A stretch of DNA of 59,926 bases from Pseudomonadota bacterium (GTDB taxonomy: Bacteria > Pseudomonadota > Gammaproteobacteria > Xanthomonadales > Rhodanobacteraceae). Of this stretch, positions 17,085 through 26,578 are shown one piece after another. Under the pieces are notes generated by a model. The model was given only the letters and a program-made list of their open reading frames with translations. It ran no database searches and had not been told where the DNA came from. A program made the translations under genes and the position numbers. Location of the stretch: NCBI GenBank assembly GCA_021827205.1, contig JAKAWV010000002.1, positions 1 through 59,926 of the forward strand, given 5' to 3'. Each line of letters begins with the position of its first letter. Positions within the stretch are counted from its first letter, which is position 1.

Positions 17085-17720
17085 ATGCCACCCGCAAACC
17101 TCGATGCGCGCCGAACCTTGCGCCACCTCATGCGCGCACGCCGTGCCACGCTGCCCGCGCGCCAACGCCTGGAAGCCGGCAATGCGCTCGCGCAACAGCT
17201 CGCGTTGTTGCCGATCGTGGAATCCGCGCAAACTCTGGCCGGCTACTTCGCCTGTACCGGCGAGTTGCCGCTGCACGAGGTGCCCGGGCTGTGTCGCGCG
17301 CGCGATCTCGATTACCTGCTACCGGTGCTGGGACGTGGCCGTGGCCTGCGCTTTGCGCGCTGGCAGACCGGCGCCAGCCTGCTGAGCAACCGCTACGGCA
17401 TTCCCGAGCCCGATGTCGCAGAGGCCGAACTGCTGGCGCCCGAGCACCTTGATATCGTGCTGGTGCCGCTGCTTGCCTTCGAGCGCGGCGGCATGCGCCT
17501 CGGCAGCGGCGGCGGCTTTTACGATGCCAGCTTCGCCATGCTGCAGCGCGTGCGGCGCCCGGCGCGTCCGTGGCTGTGCGGCGTGGCTTATGCTTTCCAG
17601 GAAGTCGACAGCGTTCATCCGGCCCTGCAGGCGCAGCCTTGGGACGTGCGCCTCGATGCCGTGCTGACCGATCGCGAAACCATCCTTTGCGCGCAGGATC
17701 CGGCATGCACTACTGGCTGA
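17085..17720 (+). CDS. fau: 5-Formyltetrahydrofolate cyclo-ligase
   Basis: This cytosolic enzyme of about 211 residues uses ATP to turn 5-formyl-THF into 5,10-methenyl-THF. The family signature is clear: the basic N-terminal RHLMRARRATLP, the LLVPLLAF-type strand (VLVPLLAFERGGMRLG) and GSGGGFYD. An in-frame TTG at 17076 would add three residues and has GGAG about 10 bases upstream within the 6S 3' stem; the ATG at 17085 is chosen conservatively. It follows 6S RNA as in E. coli (ygfA) and overlaps the EVE gene by 16 bases. Confidence 0.94.
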   Translation: MPPANLDARRTLRHLMRARRATLPARQRLEAGNALAQQLALLPIVESAQTLAGYFACTGELPLHEVPGLCRARDLDYLLPVLGRGRGLRFARWQTGASLLSNRYGIPEPDVAEAELLAPEHLDIVLVPLLAFERGGMRLGSGGGFYDASFAMLQRVRRPARPWLCGVAYAFQEVDSVHPALQAQPWDVRLDAVLTDRETILCAQDPACTTG

Positions 17721-18169
17721 TGAAATCCGAACCCGGGACGTTCTCGATCGACGATCTCGCGCGCAAAGGCAGCGAGCCCTGGGACGGCGTGCGCAATTAT
17801 CAGGCGCGCAACTTCATGCGCGACGGCATGCGCGTCGGCGACGGCGTGCTGTTCTACCACTCCAACTGCGCCGTGCCCGGCGTGGCCGGGCTGGCCGAGG
17901 TCGCCAGCGCCGCCTATCCCGATCCCAGCCAGTTCCAGCCGCGCAATCCGCACCACGACCCCGACAGCCCGCGCGATGCGCCGCGCTGGTGGCTGGTGGA
18001 CGTGCGCTTCGTGCGCAAGCTTGACCAGGTAATCGCGCTGGACACCTTGAAGACCGACGCGCGTCTGGGCGATTTCGCGCTCACCCGTCGCGGCAACCGC
18101 CTGTCGGTGCTGCCAGTCAGCGCCGCGCAATGGCGCGTCATCCTCAGCCACGAGAAGGATTCCGCATGA
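17705..18169 (+). CDS. EVE-domain protein
   Basis: This 154-residue protein consists of a single EVE domain (PUA-like fold). Visible marks are the start [17 protein letters not shown], then [21 protein letters not shown] and [21 protein letters not shown] domains read modified bases in DNA or RNA. Family members next to core metabolic genes in gammaproteobacteria are conserved, with unknown physiological targets. It overlaps fau upstream and shares an ATGA overlap with rpiA downstream, so the three form a tightly coupled set after 6S RNA. Confidence 0.92.
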   Translation: MHYWLMKSEPGTFSIDDLARKGSEPWDGVRNYQARNFMRDGMRVGDGVLFYHSNCAVPGVAGLAEVASAAYPDPSQFQPRNPHHDPDSPRDAPRWWLVDVRFVRKLDQVIALDTLKTDARLGDFALTRRGNRLSVLPVSAAQWRVILSHEKDSA

Positions 18170-18837
18170 CTACTGCCGCCACCGATCCCAACGCAGGCAA
18201 GCGCGCCGCCGCCGAGGCCGCGCTCAAGGAAGTGCAGGACGATAGCGTCGTCGGCGTCGGCACCGGCTCGACGGTGCGCTTTTTCATCGCGGGCCTGGCA
18301 CGCATGCGCGCGCGCATCGAGGGCGCAGTGTCCAGCTCCGAGCAGTCCAGCGCGCTGCTGCGCGCGGCCGGTATTCCGGTGCTCGATCTGAACGCGGTCG
18401 GTCCGATTCCGCTGTACGTGGACGGCGCCGACGAATGCGACCCGTGGCGACGCCTGATCAAGGGCGGCGGCGCAGCGCTGACGCGCGAGAAGATCGTCGC
18501 CGAGGCCGCGCAGCGTTTCGTGTGCATCATCGACCCGAGCAAGCGCGTCGAGGTGCTGGGCCGCTTTCCGTTGCCGGTCGAGGTAATCCCGATGGCGCGC
18601 AGTCTGGTGGCGCGCGCGCTGGTGCAACTGGGCGGCCAGCCGGTGTGGCGCGACGGCACCACCACCGACAACGGCAACTGGATTCTGGATGTGCACGGGC
18701 TGCGCATCACCGATCCCGTGGGGCTGGAGCGCGAGATCAACCAGATCCCCGGCGTGGTCAGCGTGGGTTTGTTCGCGCGGCGGCCGGCCGATGTGGTGCT
18801 GATCGGCGCCACGCCGATGGCCGATCCGCCGCGCTGA
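18166..18837 (+). CDS. rpiA: Ribose-5-phosphate isomerase A
   Basis: This 223-residue enzyme interconverts ribose 5-phosphate and ribulose 5-phosphate in the pentose phosphate pathway. Signature stretches are [13 protein letters not shown], the active-site YVDGADECD, and [16 protein letters not shown]. The N-terminus of about 15 residues before [10 protein letters not shown] is family-typical. The start at 18166 overlaps the EVE stop by four bases. It converges with prc, with only 10 bases between the two stops and no obvious terminator. Confidence 0.96.
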   Translation: MTTAATDPNAGKRAAAEAALKEVQDDSVVGVGTGSTVRFFIAGLARMRARIEGAVSSSEQSSALLRAAGIPVLDLNAVGPIPLYVDGADECDPWRRLIKGGGAALTREKIVAEAAQRFVCIIDPSKRVEVLGRFPLPVEVIPMARSLVARALVQLGGQPVWRDGTTTDNGNWILDVHGLRITDPVGLEREINQIPGVVSVGLFARRPADVVLIGATPMADPPR

Positions 18838-18847
18838 GCGGCCGGCG

Positions 18848-21190
18848 TCAGCGCAGTGGCGGCACCTCGGCCAGCAGCGGCGGGACATGCCCGCCCGGCG
18901 GCAACGCAGTGGCCACCAGATGCGGATCACGCTGCAGGAGATAGATCTCGTCACCGAGGATGTGCGCGGCCTCGATCAGCATGGTGTCGGGTATGTCGCG
19001 CTTGCGCTCACGCGCCAGATCGACGTGCAGCGGACGCTCGTTGGGCTGCAAGCCATCATCGCGGGTGCTGGCCGCGTGCGCAGGTTCGGCAATTGCAGCC
19101 GATGCCGCATGCGCCGGTGCACTGGCCGTGGTCGCGTGCGCCGGCCCCTTGGCGGCGGCCTCGATGGCCTTTTCGCGCGCGCGAAACTGGTCCTGCAGCG
19201 CATCCTGCGCCTTGCGCTCGCGCTCGCGCACGGCGTAATTGAGCGAGATCGACGTCTCCGCCTGCAGCTTGTGCACCGCGGCCAGCTCATCGAGCATCAA
19301 CTGCCACGCGGGTGACTTGGCCACGCGCGCATCGTGCTCCTCGAGCAGGGTCGGGATCAGCGGCTGCAAGTCAGCCACCGGCTTGTAGTCAGCCGGCTTG
19401 ATCTGGCTCCATGGCAGTGGATTGGGATTGCTGGACTCGCCGAAATCCTTGGGGTTGATGGTCTGCGGGAACACGATGTTCGGGGTCACGCCCTTGAGCT
19501 GCGTGGAGCCACCATCGACGCGAAAGAACTCGGCGATGGTCATGTGCAGATCGCCGAGTTTGCCCTTGGGCTGGTCGGCCATGCGATCGAGATTGACCAG
19601 GTTCTGCACCGTGCCCTTGCCGTAGGTGTTCTCGCCGATGATCAGCGCGCGGCCGTAGTCCTGCATCGCCGCGGCGAAGATTTCCGAGGCCGAGGCAGAA
19701 GCGCGGTTGACCAGCACCGCCAGCGGTCCGTTCCACACGCGCGTCTCGTCGCTGTCTTGTTCCGCGATCTGGCCGTTGCTGTCGCGCACCTGCACGATCG
19801 GGCCCTTGCCGATGAACAGACCGGACAACTCGATGGCCTCGGTCAGCGAGCCGCCACCGTTGTTGCGCAGATCCATGATCACGCCGTCGACCTTGTCCTT
19901 CTTCAACTCGACCAGCAGCTTGGCCACGTCGCGCGTGGCGCTGCGGTAGTTGGGATCGCCACGGCGACGCGCGGCGAAGTCCTCGTAGAACGCGGGCAGC
20001 GAAATCACGCCGATGCGATACGCGTGGCCGCGATCGTGCACGGTGATGATGGATTTCTTTGCGGCCTGTTCCTTCAGGGTCACCTTCTTGCGCACGATGC
20101 TGAGGATCTCGTGCCTGGCATCAGGGCCGGCGTCGCCGGGGATGATCTCGAGACGCACCGTGGTGTCCTTCTTGCCGCGGATCAGCGCGACCACATCGTC
20201 GAGACGCCAGCCGACCACATCGACCATCGGACAGATCGTGCCCTGACCGACGCCGACGATGCGGTCACCCACCTGCAGGGGTGAACGCGAAGCCGGGCCA
20301 CCGGGCAGAACCTGGCGGATGGTGGTGTAGTCGCCACGCCGCTCCAATTCGGCGCCAATGCCGTCCAGCGACAGGTTCATGGAGATGTCGAAGTTCTCGC
20401 TGGCACGCGGACCGAAGTAATTGGTGTGCGGATCGTTGGCCATCGCGTAGGCGTTGAGGAACATCGAGAACACGTCCTCGCTGTCCAGCTCGCGCAGACT
20501 GTCGAGGTAGTTCTGGTAGCGCTTGTCCAGCACCGTGCGGATGTCGGCGTCGCTCTTGCCGGCCAGCTTCAGGCGCAGCCAGTCGTTCATCACGCGCTCG
20601 CGCCAGATCGTATCCAGCGCGGCGTTGTCGGCGGCCCAGGGCGCGTGCTCGCGGTCGACTTCGTAGCTGGCGTTGATGTTGAAATCGAAGCCGCCCTTCT
20701 TGATCAGCGCCTCGGCGTAGGCCACGTGCGCGGTGACGCTTTTCTCGAAGACGTTGAATATGGCGAATGGGCCGCTGAGATCGCCACCCCAGATCGCGCC
20801 GTCGAGGTGATCCTCGATCGGCTTGAAGTTGGCCAGATCCTGCGCGGTGAAGTACATCTTGTCGGGATCGAGCGCGTCGATGTAGCCCTTGAACACGCGC
20901 CGCGCCATGCTGGCGTCCAGCGGCAGCGCTTCATACGAGTAGCGCGTCAACAGGCGCGCGGTGAGCTGGGTGACCTCGCTCTGCGTCGCGTTGGGCTGCA
21001 GCGGACGCAATGCGCCCGCGCCCTGATGCACGCGCACGGGCAGCTTGCACGCCGCGGACGTGGCCGTCGCCGAGATGGGCGCGGCGCTGGTGGTGGGTGC
21101 GGGAACGGGAGCGGCCAGGGCCGGAACCGCCGCGAACAGGACAAAACTCAGGCCCAGCAGGGTGGGCAGCAAGCGCCGGATGCTCGGCAT
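18848..21190 (-). CDS. prc: Carboxy-terminal processing protease Prc/Tsp
   Basis: This 780-residue periplasmic protease degrades proteins with nonpolar C-termini and, in E. coli, processes PBP3 and regulates wall hydrolases. A signal peptide ends near ALA-APV (residue 27). The DUF3340-like N-domain, PDZ domain (GIGAELERRGDYTTIRQVLPGG) and S41 peptidase domain follow. The catalytic Ser lies in SASASEIF (about residue 500) and the Lys in YGKGTVQ (about 524). The C-terminal ~150 residues contain an Ala/His/Pro-rich low-complexity patch (ATTASAPAHAASAA) that is extra to the usual protein. It starts three bases after lipA, at the end of the elongasome/lipoate gene run. Confidence 0.96.
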   Translation of the reverse strand: MPSIRRLLPTLLGLSFVLFAAVPALAAPVPAPTTSAAPISATATSAACKLPVRVHQGAGALRPLQPNATQSEVTQLTARLLTRYSYEALPLDASMARRVFKGYIDALDPDKMYFTAQDLANFKPIEDHLDGAIWGGDLSGPFAIFNVFEKSVTAHVAYAEALIKKGGFDFNINASYEVDREHAPWAADNAALDTIWRERVMNDWLRLKLAGKSDADIRTVLDKRYQNYLDSLRELDSEDVFSMFLNAYAMANDPHTNYFGPRASENFDISMNLSLDGIGAELERRGDYTTIRQVLPGGPASRSPLQVGDRIVGVGQGTICPMVDVVGWRLDDVVALIRGKKDTTVRLEIIPGDAGPDARHEILSIVRKKVTLKEQAAKKSIITVHDRGHAYRIGVISLPAFYEDFAARRRGDPNYRSATRDVAKLLVELKKDKVDGVIMDLRNNGGGSLTEAIELSGLFIGKGPIVQVRDSNGQIAEQDSDETRVWNGPLAVLVNRASASASEIFAAAMQDYGRALIIGENTYGKGTVQNLVNLDRMADQPKGKLGDLHMTIAEFFRVDGGSTQLKGVTPNIVFPQTINPKDFGESSNPNPLPWSQIKPADYKPVADLQPLIPTLLEEHDARVAKSPAWQLMLDELAAVHKLQAETSISLNYAVRERERKAQDALQDQFRAREKAIEAAAKGPAHATTASAPAHAASAAIAEPAHAASTRDDGLQPNERPLHVDLARERKRDIPDTMLIEAAHILGDEIYLLQRDPHLVATALPPGGHVPPLLAEVPPLR

Positions 21191-21193
21191 GGG

Positions 21194-22183
21194 TCAGTCG
21201 GCCTCGTGGTAACCGGCGGCATGGGCCTGCGCGTCGGCGTGATAGGAAGAACGCACCAGCGGCCCGCTGGCGACATGTTTGAAGCCCAGCGCCATGCCGG
21301 CTTCGTGCAAATCGTTGAACTCGCCCGGCGTCCAGTAGCGCAGCACCGGGTGATGGTGCGGCGAGGGCTGCAGGTACTGGCCAATGGTGACCATATCCAC
21401 GTCATGCCGACGTAAATCCGCCAGCGTGCCGAGCACTTGATCACGGGTTTCACCCAGACCCAGCATGATGCCGCTCTTGGTCGGGATGTCGGGGTGCTGC
21501 GCCTTGAACTGCTTGAGCAGATCCAGCGACCACTGATAGTCGGCGCCAGGACGCACCTCGCGGTACAGATCGGGTACGGTTTCGAGATTGTGGTTGAACA
21601 CGTCCGGCGGCGCCTCGGCCAATGCCGCCAGCGCGCGCTGCATGCGCCCCTTGCCGCGAAAATCCGGGGTGAGGATTTCGATTTGCAGGCTCGGACTGGC
21701 GGCGCGCGCGGCACGGATGCAGGCGGCGAAGTGCGTGGCGCCGCCGTCGGGCAGGTCATCGCGATCGACCGAGGTGATCACCACGTAGCGCAGACCCATG
21801 TCGGCGATGCTGGCGGCCAGACGCGCCGGCTCCAGCGCATCGGGCGGCTTGGGGCGGCCGTGCGCGACATCGCAGAACGAGCAGCGCCGCGTGCACACCT
21901 CGCCGAGGATCATGAACGTGGCGGTACCCTTATTGAAGCACTCGTGGATGTTGGGGCACGAGGCTTCCTCGCACACCGTCACCAGCGCGCTCTCGCGCAA
22001 GCGCGACTTGAGCCGCTGCACGGCGTTGCCTTGCGGCAGGCGCACGCGAATCCACGCCGGCTTGCGCAGCATCTGCGCGGGCGCGAACGCGGCGCGGTTG
22101 GCGGCGATCTTGTCCGCGCCGAGCAGGGCCTGGCCTTCGACCAGTCCGGATTCGACGCGCACGGGGATGATTTTTTCGCTCAT
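21194..22183 (-). CDS. lipA: Lipoyl synthase
   Basis: This 329-residue radical-SAM enzyme inserts two sulfurs into octanoyl-protein to make lipoyl groups. Both iron-sulfur clusters are evident: auxiliary cluster cysteines C71, C76, C82 ([12 protein letters not shown]) and radical-SAM cysteines C97, C101, C104 (CTRRCSFC). The C-terminal RSSYHAD includes the conserved serine ligand. The start at 22183 overlaps the lipB stop by four bases. The frame continues open upstream inside lipB but only as a shadow. Confidence 0.98.
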   Translation of the reverse strand: MSEKIIPVRVESGLVEGQALLGADKIAANRAAFAPAQMLRKPAWIRVRLPQGNAVQRLKSRLRESALVTVCEEASCPNIHECFNKGTATFMILGEVCTRRCSFCDVAHGRPKPPDALEPARLAASIADMGLRYVVITSVDRDDLPDGGATHFAACIRAARAASPSLQIEILTPDFRGKGRMQRALAALAEAPPDVFNHNLETVPDLYREVRPGADYQWSLDLLKQFKAQHPDIPTKSGIMLGLGETRDQVLGTLADLRRHDVDMVTIGQYLQPSPHHHPVLRYWTPGEFNDLHEAGMALGFKHVASGPLVRSSYHADAQAHAAGYHEAD

Positions 22184-22860
22184 GGCTCCACAGATTCCGG
22201 CGCGGACGCCAACTCGGGCAGGATGGGGGAGGCCGCGCAAGGACGCAAGCCGAACTGACGGCCTAGTTGCTCGATCAATACATCCTCGACCGCTTCGATC
22301 GAACCGGGTCCGCCCAGATCGGCCACCTGGGTCACGGCCAGACCGGCATAGCCGCAGGGGTTGATGCGCTGGAACGGCTGCAGATCCATGGCCACGTTGA
22401 ACGCCAGTCCGTGAAACGTGCAGCCGCGGCGCACGCGCAGCCCCAGTGCGCCGATCTTGGCGTCGGCCACGTACACGCCGGGCGCGCCGGTGCGGCGCGC
22501 GGCGTGAATGTTCCAGGTGTCCAGGGTGTCGATAATGGCCTGCTCGATGCGCTGCACCAGCTCGCGCACGCCGATGCCGAGACGGCGCAGGTCCAGCAGC
22601 GGATAAGCGACGATTTGTCCGGGGCCGTGGTAGGTCACCTGACCGCCGCGTTCGACCGCGATCACCGGAATGTCGCCCGGCGCCAGCACGTGCTCCATGC
22701 GCCCGGCCTGCCCCAGGGTGAACACCGGATCGTGCTGCAGCACCCACAATTCGTCCACGGTGTCCGGCCCGCGCGCATCGGTGAATGCGCGCATGGCGTG
22801 CCACACCGGCGCATAGGGACGGCGTCCAAGACGGCGGACAAGGAGGTTTTGATCGCTCAT
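22180..22860 (-). CDS. lipB: Octanoyl-[ACP]:protein N-octanoyltransferase
   Basis: This 226-residue enzyme moves octanoate from acyl carrier protein to lipoyl domains, feeding LipA. Motifs are [20 protein letters not shown] (substrate pocket), the lysine in [11 protein letters not shown] and the catalytic cysteine in [10 protein letters not shown]. It is coupled to lipA by ATGA. An 80-base spacer separates it from ybeD and contains a TATAAT box, so lipBA may also have its own promoter. Confidence 0.97.
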   Translation of the reverse strand: MSDQNLLVRRLGRRPYAPVWHAMRAFTDARGPDTVDELWVLQHDPVFTLGQAGRMEHVLAPGDIPVIAVERGGQVTYHGPGQIVAYPLLDLRRLGIGVRELVQRIEQAIIDTLDTWNIHAARRTGAPGVYVADAKIGALGLRVRRGCTFHGLAFNVAMDLQPFQRINPCGYAGLAVTQVADLGGPGSIEAVEDVLIEQLGRQFGLRPCAASPILPELASAPESVEP

Positions 22861-22898
22861 GAGCTGATTCGCCCCGGTGCGGCCGCGGCGAATCGGCG

Positions 22899-22904
22899 AT
22901 TATA
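22899..22904 (-). promoter_or_regulatory. Candidate -10 box for lipB-lipA
   Basis: A perfect TATAAT on the minus strand sits about 40 bases before the lipB ATG, in the 80-base spacer after ybeD. No convincing -35 is found at 16-18 bases. It may be an internal promoter in the long operon. Confidence 0.4.
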
Positions 22905-22940
22905 ACGGCTGCAGCTCATGGACGCGCACGAACCTATGTT

Positions 22941-23231
22941 TCAAAGCGTATAGCGGATGTCCGGATCGGCGCGCAGCACCGCGTGCGCGCGTTCGTAGTC
23001 ATCGCGTGAGGCGGCCACGAAGCGCACACGCACCGCCACGTATTGACCGCCGCTGGAGGGGCGCACGCTGAGCGAATCACCAATCACCCGCAGACCGGCC
23101 TCGTGGCGCAGCAGGCTGGGCACGCGCGCCTCCAGTCCGAGGTCGGCGCGGCCCATGGCCGCGATCTCGAACTCGCCGGGAAAACTGAAGCCCTTGCCCG
23201 GCAGCAGCGCGCAGTCCGGAGGCAGGTTCAT
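22941..23231 (-). CDS. ybeD: YbeD/DUF493 family protein
   Basis: This 96-residue ACT-like small protein of the UPF0250 family carries the motif LLPGKGFSFPGEFEI near its N-terminus and a ferredoxin-like fold pattern with VRFVAASRDDYERAHAVL. The start at 23231 overlaps the dacA stop by four bases. The dacA-ybeD-lipB-lipA order is conserved across gammaproteobacteria. The biochemical role is not established; some homologues are proposed to regulate by binding small ligands. Confidence 0.9.
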   Translation of the reverse strand: MNLPPDCALLPGKGFSFPGEFEIAAMGRADLGLEARVPSLLRHEAGLRVIGDSLSVRPSSGGQYVAVRVRFVAASRDDYERAHAVLRADPDIRYTL

Positions 23232-24502
23232 GGCTTGGCCGCGGCGGCCGGCGCTGGCGCGGCGGGCTTGGCCTTGTCGCCCGCCCACCACAGCCGCAGG
23301 CTGTCCCATGCGCGACCGAAGAAGCCGGCCTCGGGCACGGTTTTCAATGCCACCAGCGGCGCTTGCGCCAGCACCTTGCCATCGAGACTGACGCTGAGCG
23401 TGCCGATGCGCTGGCCCTGCCTGAACGGCGCGATCAGCGTCGCCGGAATGTCCATGCTGGCCTTCAGGTCGTGATAGTGGCCGCGCGGAATGGTGACCTC
23501 CACCGCTTGCGTCACGCCAACCGGCAGCGTATCACTGACGCCCTTCCACACCGCCGGCGCAGCCAGCGTTTGATTGGCCTTGTACAGCGTGCGCGTGGTG
23601 AAGAAGCGGAAGCCGTAATTCAGCAGCGCCTCGTCCTGGTTGGCCGCGTCGCTGAGGCTCTTGGTTTTCATCACCACGCCGATCAGACGCTGGCCGTTGC
23701 GGAGCGCCGAGGCCACCAGACAGAAACCCGCCTCGGCGGTGCTGCCGGTCTTCAAGCCATCCACCGACGGGTCGCGCCACAGCAGCGCGTTGCGGTTCCA
23801 CTGCTTGATGCCATCGATGGTGTAGTTCGGAATCTTGTACACGTAGTAATACTGCGGGAAATCGTGGATCAGCGCGCGCGCCAGCAAGGCCAGATCGTAG
23901 GCCGTGACGTAGAGGTCCGGCTTCGGATAACCGCTGGCGTCGGAGTAGTGCGTGCCCTTCATGCCCAGGCGCTGCGCATAGGCGTTCATCAACTGCACGA
24001 ATGCACCCTCGGTGCCGGCGACGTGCTCGGCCAAGGCGATGGCGGCATCGTTGCCGGACTGCACGATCATGCCCTTGTATACCTCGGACAGGGGGTAATA
24101 GTGATGCAGCTTGAGAAAGCTGGTGGAGCCGTCGGTACCGGCGCCGCCCTTGGCCCAGGCGTGATCGCTGATGTAGACCTTGTCGTTCCAGTGCACCTTG
24201 CCCGAGGCCAGCGCGGCGTCGACCACATAGGCGGTCATCAGCTTGGTCAGCGAGGCCGGCGGCAGGCGCATGTGCATGTCGTGGTGCGCGATCAACTGCC
24301 CGGTCTGGTAATCCATCAACACATAGGAAATGGCATCCAGCGCTGGCGGCGGCGGTGTCGGCATCTGCGGCATCGCCACCGTGGGCCGCGGCGGCATGGG
24401 CAGCGCCGCGTCGGGCACAGGCTGCTGCGCCTGCGTGATGGTCGCAGCAGCAAGCAGCGACAGGGAAGCAAGTGCCAGCAACAGGGAGCGCATGGATTTC
24501 AT
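23228..24502 (-). CDS. dacA: D-alanyl-D-alanine carboxypeptidase (PBP5/6 type)
   Basis: This 424-residue periplasmic, membrane-anchored enzyme trims the terminal D-Ala from peptidoglycan stem peptides. A signal peptide ends near TQA-QQP (residue 25), followed by a Pro-rich linker not usual for the family. Active-site motifs: S84-LTK87 (PASLTKL), SGN in VQSGNDAA, and KTG in DGLKTGSTAEAG. The beta-rich PBP5 C-domain follows, then an amphipathic segment (FFGRAWDSLRLWW) as membrane anchor. It lies 11 bases after rlpA and is coupled to ybeD. Confidence 0.96.
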   Translation of the reverse strand: MKSMRSLLLALASLSLLAAATITQAQQPVPDAALPMPPRPTVAMPQMPTPPPPALDAISYVLMDYQTGQLIAHHDMHMRLPPASLTKLMTAYVVDAALASGKVHWNDKVYISDHAWAKGGAGTDGSTSFLKLHHYYPLSEVYKGMIVQSGNDAAIALAEHVAGTEGAFVQLMNAYAQRLGMKGTHYSDASGYPKPDLYVTAYDLALLARALIHDFPQYYYVYKIPNYTIDGIKQWNRNALLWRDPSVDGLKTGSTAEAGFCLVASALRNGQRLIGVVMKTKSLSDAANQDEALLNYGFRFFTTRTLYKANQTLAAPAVWKGVSDTLPVGVTQAVEVTIPRGHYHDLKASMDIPATLIAPFRQGQRIGTLSVSLDGKVLAQAPLVALKTVPEAGFFGRAWDSLRLWWAGDKAKPAAPAPAAAAKP

Positions 24503-24513
24503 CGACGATGGAC

Positions 24514-25374
24514 TCAGGGTGATTGTGTCGGGATGGTGACTTGCAGCGTCGGCAGGCCCAGGTCATGGACACGGTGTGCCAAAGCAGCGGCAGCGGCGGC
24601 ATCCGACAATGGACCGAGGCGCACTGCCCAGAAGGTTCGGTCGCGCGCTTCGACACGACCAATGGTCGCATTGTCCAGCCCGGCCGCGCGCAGTTGAGCC
24701 AGCACGCGTTCAGCGTTTGCTTGCTCGGCGAAGGCGCCAACCTGCAGATAGATCTCCGCGCCGCCACTGGCGGGTGCCGGTGAAGGCGCCTGCGTGCCGC
24801 CGCCGCAGCGCAGCGCGCGCACGTCGGCGGGATCGTTGGCATCGATGCCCTGCACGCGCACCCTGCCGGTGCCGGCCTGCCAGATGCCCAGCCGGAGCGC
24901 GGCCACGTAGGACAGATCAATGATGCGCCCGGCCACGAACGGCCCGCGATCGTTGACGCGCACGATCACGCATTGGCCGTTGTCGAGATTGGTCACGCGC
25001 GCATAGCTGGGGATGGGCAGCACCTTGCTGGCGGCGGTGAATTTGTACATGTCGTAGGGCTCGAGGCTGGAGGTCAGATAGCCCTGAAACTTGGTGCCGT
25101 ACCACGACGCGATGCCGGTGGCGTCATAGCCGCGCGCGCTGTCGAGCACGTGATAAGTGCGCCCGTTGACCACGTAGCTGGAGGCATTGCCATAGCGCGA
25201 CAGCGGCTCGGGGCGCGGCACCGGCATGGGAATGTTCGCCACATCCGGCAGCGGCCCGGACGGCGCGCCATCGTGCCGCCGCGCATAATCCTGGCCGCCG
25301 CGCGGCGGCGAGGAAGCGCAGCCGGCCAGCAGCAGGATCAAAACCAGCGTGGACAGCGCGAAGCGTTGCCTCAA
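24514..25374 (-). CDS. rlpA: Rare lipoprotein A (septal lytic transglycosylase RlpA)
   Basis: This encodes 286 residues beginning at a TTG codon at 25374 that overlaps the mltB stop (TTGA). No ATG gives a signal peptide. The lipobox is LLLAGC (Cys near residue 19). The double-psi beta-barrel core has GIASWYGTKFQGYLTSSLEPYDMY and RVNDRGPFVAGRIIDLSYVA, containing the catalytic Asp/His-type residues of the family. The C-terminal SPOR domain (YLQVGAFAEQANAERVLAQL) targets denuded glycans at the septum. It acts in the outer membrane or periplasm on peptidoglycan lacking stem peptides. Confidence 0.94.
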   Translation of the reverse strand: MRQRFALSTLVLILLLAGCASSPPRGGQDYARRHDGAPSGPLPDVANIPMPVPRPEPLSRYGNASSYVVNGRTYHVLDSARGYDATGIASWYGTKFQGYLTSSLEPYDMYKFTAASKVLPIPSYARVTNLDNGQCVIVRVNDRGPFVAGRIIDLSYVAALRLGIWQAGTGRVRVQGIDANDPADVRALRCGGGTQAPSPAPASGGAEIYLQVGAFAEQANAERVLAQLRAAGLDNATIGRVEARDRTFWAVRLGPLSDAAAAAALAHRVHDLGLPTLQVTIPTQSP

Positions 25375-26474
25375 GGCGTGGCTCCGTCCGCATGCGCGCC
25401 CGCATCGATGGCCGCGGCCAACTGCGTCACCGCCAGCGCATACAGGGCGCTGCTGTTGTAGCGCGTGATCACCTGGAAATTGCCGAAAGTAAGCCAGTAC
25501 TCGGGGCCATCCACGCCCCGCACCGTGAGCAGGGTCGCCGCGCGATCGGACGCTACCGCCGCGCTGGACGTGTAACCGCGCGCCGCCAACTGCGCCACGC
25601 TGTAGATCGGCTCGCTGCGCTCGACCCTGGGGGCTTCCGCCTGCGCGGATGCCCGCGCCGGCATGGCGATCGGCGCACCGCGTTCCCAACCGTGCCGCGC
25701 CAGATAGTTCGCCGTGCTGGCGAGGATGTCGGGCAGCGAGCTCCACAGGTTCACGCGCCCGTCGGCGGCGGCGCTCACGCCATAGTGCGCGAAGCTCGTC
25801 GGCATGAACTGGCACCAGCCCATGGCGCCGGCGTAGGAGCCGCGCAGTTCGGCGCGCGGGCCGGGCAGCGCGCTGCGCGGCAGGCTCAGGAACACGCCCA
25901 GTTCCTTCTGGAAAAACGCCGCGCGCGGCGGATAGTGAAACGCCAGCGTGTACAACGCATCGAGTACGCGATAGCCGCCGGTCTGGCGCCCGTAGTAGGT
26001 CTCCACGCCGAGGATCGCCACCAGCACCTGCGGCGGCACGCCATACTGCGCGGCAATGCGATCGATCAGCGCGCGATGCGCACGATAGAACGCGATGCCG
26101 GCGTCGATGCGCGCCTGACCGAGAAAAATCGGACGGTAATCCTTCCACGGCATGGACTCGGCCGGGTGCGCCATGGCGGCGAGGATCGAGGGCTGCACGC
26201 GCGCCTCGGCCAGCAGTTGCTCGATGTGCGCACGATCCAGATCGGGATGCTGGCGCAGCAACTGCGCGACGAATGCCTGCTCGGAGGCGGACGTACGCAC
26301 CACGCCGGCCGGCGCTGGCGCGGCCGCGATCGGCGCGGACGCCGATTCTCCGGTACTGGACGCGGCCGCCGGTGTCGCGGCCTGGCCGGCCTCGGGCGCC
26401 GGCCGCGGCTGCGCCACGCAACCGGCGCACAACACGACGCAGACCAGCAGCAGAGAGCGAATCGGCGTGGACAT
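25371..26474 (-). CDS. mltB: Membrane-bound lytic transglycosylase B
   Basis: This 367-residue lipoprotein has a lipobox at VLCAGC (Cys near residue 19), an Ala/Pro-rich linker and the SLT_2 domain. The catalytic Glu is in ILGVETYYGRQTG, and the GAMGWCQFMPTSF stretch is the family signature. It cleaves glycan strands to 1,6-anhydromuramic ends. The start at 26474 (MSTPIRSLLL) gives a proper lipoprotein signal; the longer open frame upstream has none. It lies 104 bases after rodA and is coupled to rlpA through the TTGA overlap. Confidence 0.95.
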   Translation of the reverse strand: MSTPIRSLLLVCVVLCAGCVAQPRPAPEAGQAATPAAASSTGESASAPIAAAPAPAGVVRTSASEQAFVAQLLRQHPDLDRAHIEQLLAEARVQPSILAAMAHPAESMPWKDYRPIFLGQARIDAGIAFYRAHRALIDRIAAQYGVPPQVLVAILGVETYYGRQTGGYRVLDALYTLAFHYPPRAAFFQKELGVFLSLPRSALPGPRAELRGSYAGAMGWCQFMPTSFAHYGVSAAADGRVNLWSSLPDILASTANYLARHGWERGAPIAMPARASAQAEAPRVERSEPIYSVAQLAARGYTSSAAVASDRAATLLTVRGVDGPEYWLTFGNFQVITRYNSSALYALAVTQLAAAIDAGAHADGATP

Positions 26475-26578
26475 CGGTGGCGTGTCGCATCCGTGGCGGC
26501 AGCGGTCAGCGTAGCATGCGCGTCCAAGCCTCTCGCCACCCGTGGCGCTACGGTTTCGCAAACCGGCCGTGACGCCGC

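Noticed and set aside
22877-23071. Small plus-strand frame containing WTRTNLCFKA
   Set aside because: It is antisense to ybeD and the ybeD-lipB spacer, with no ribosome site; the motif resembles common spurious peptides.
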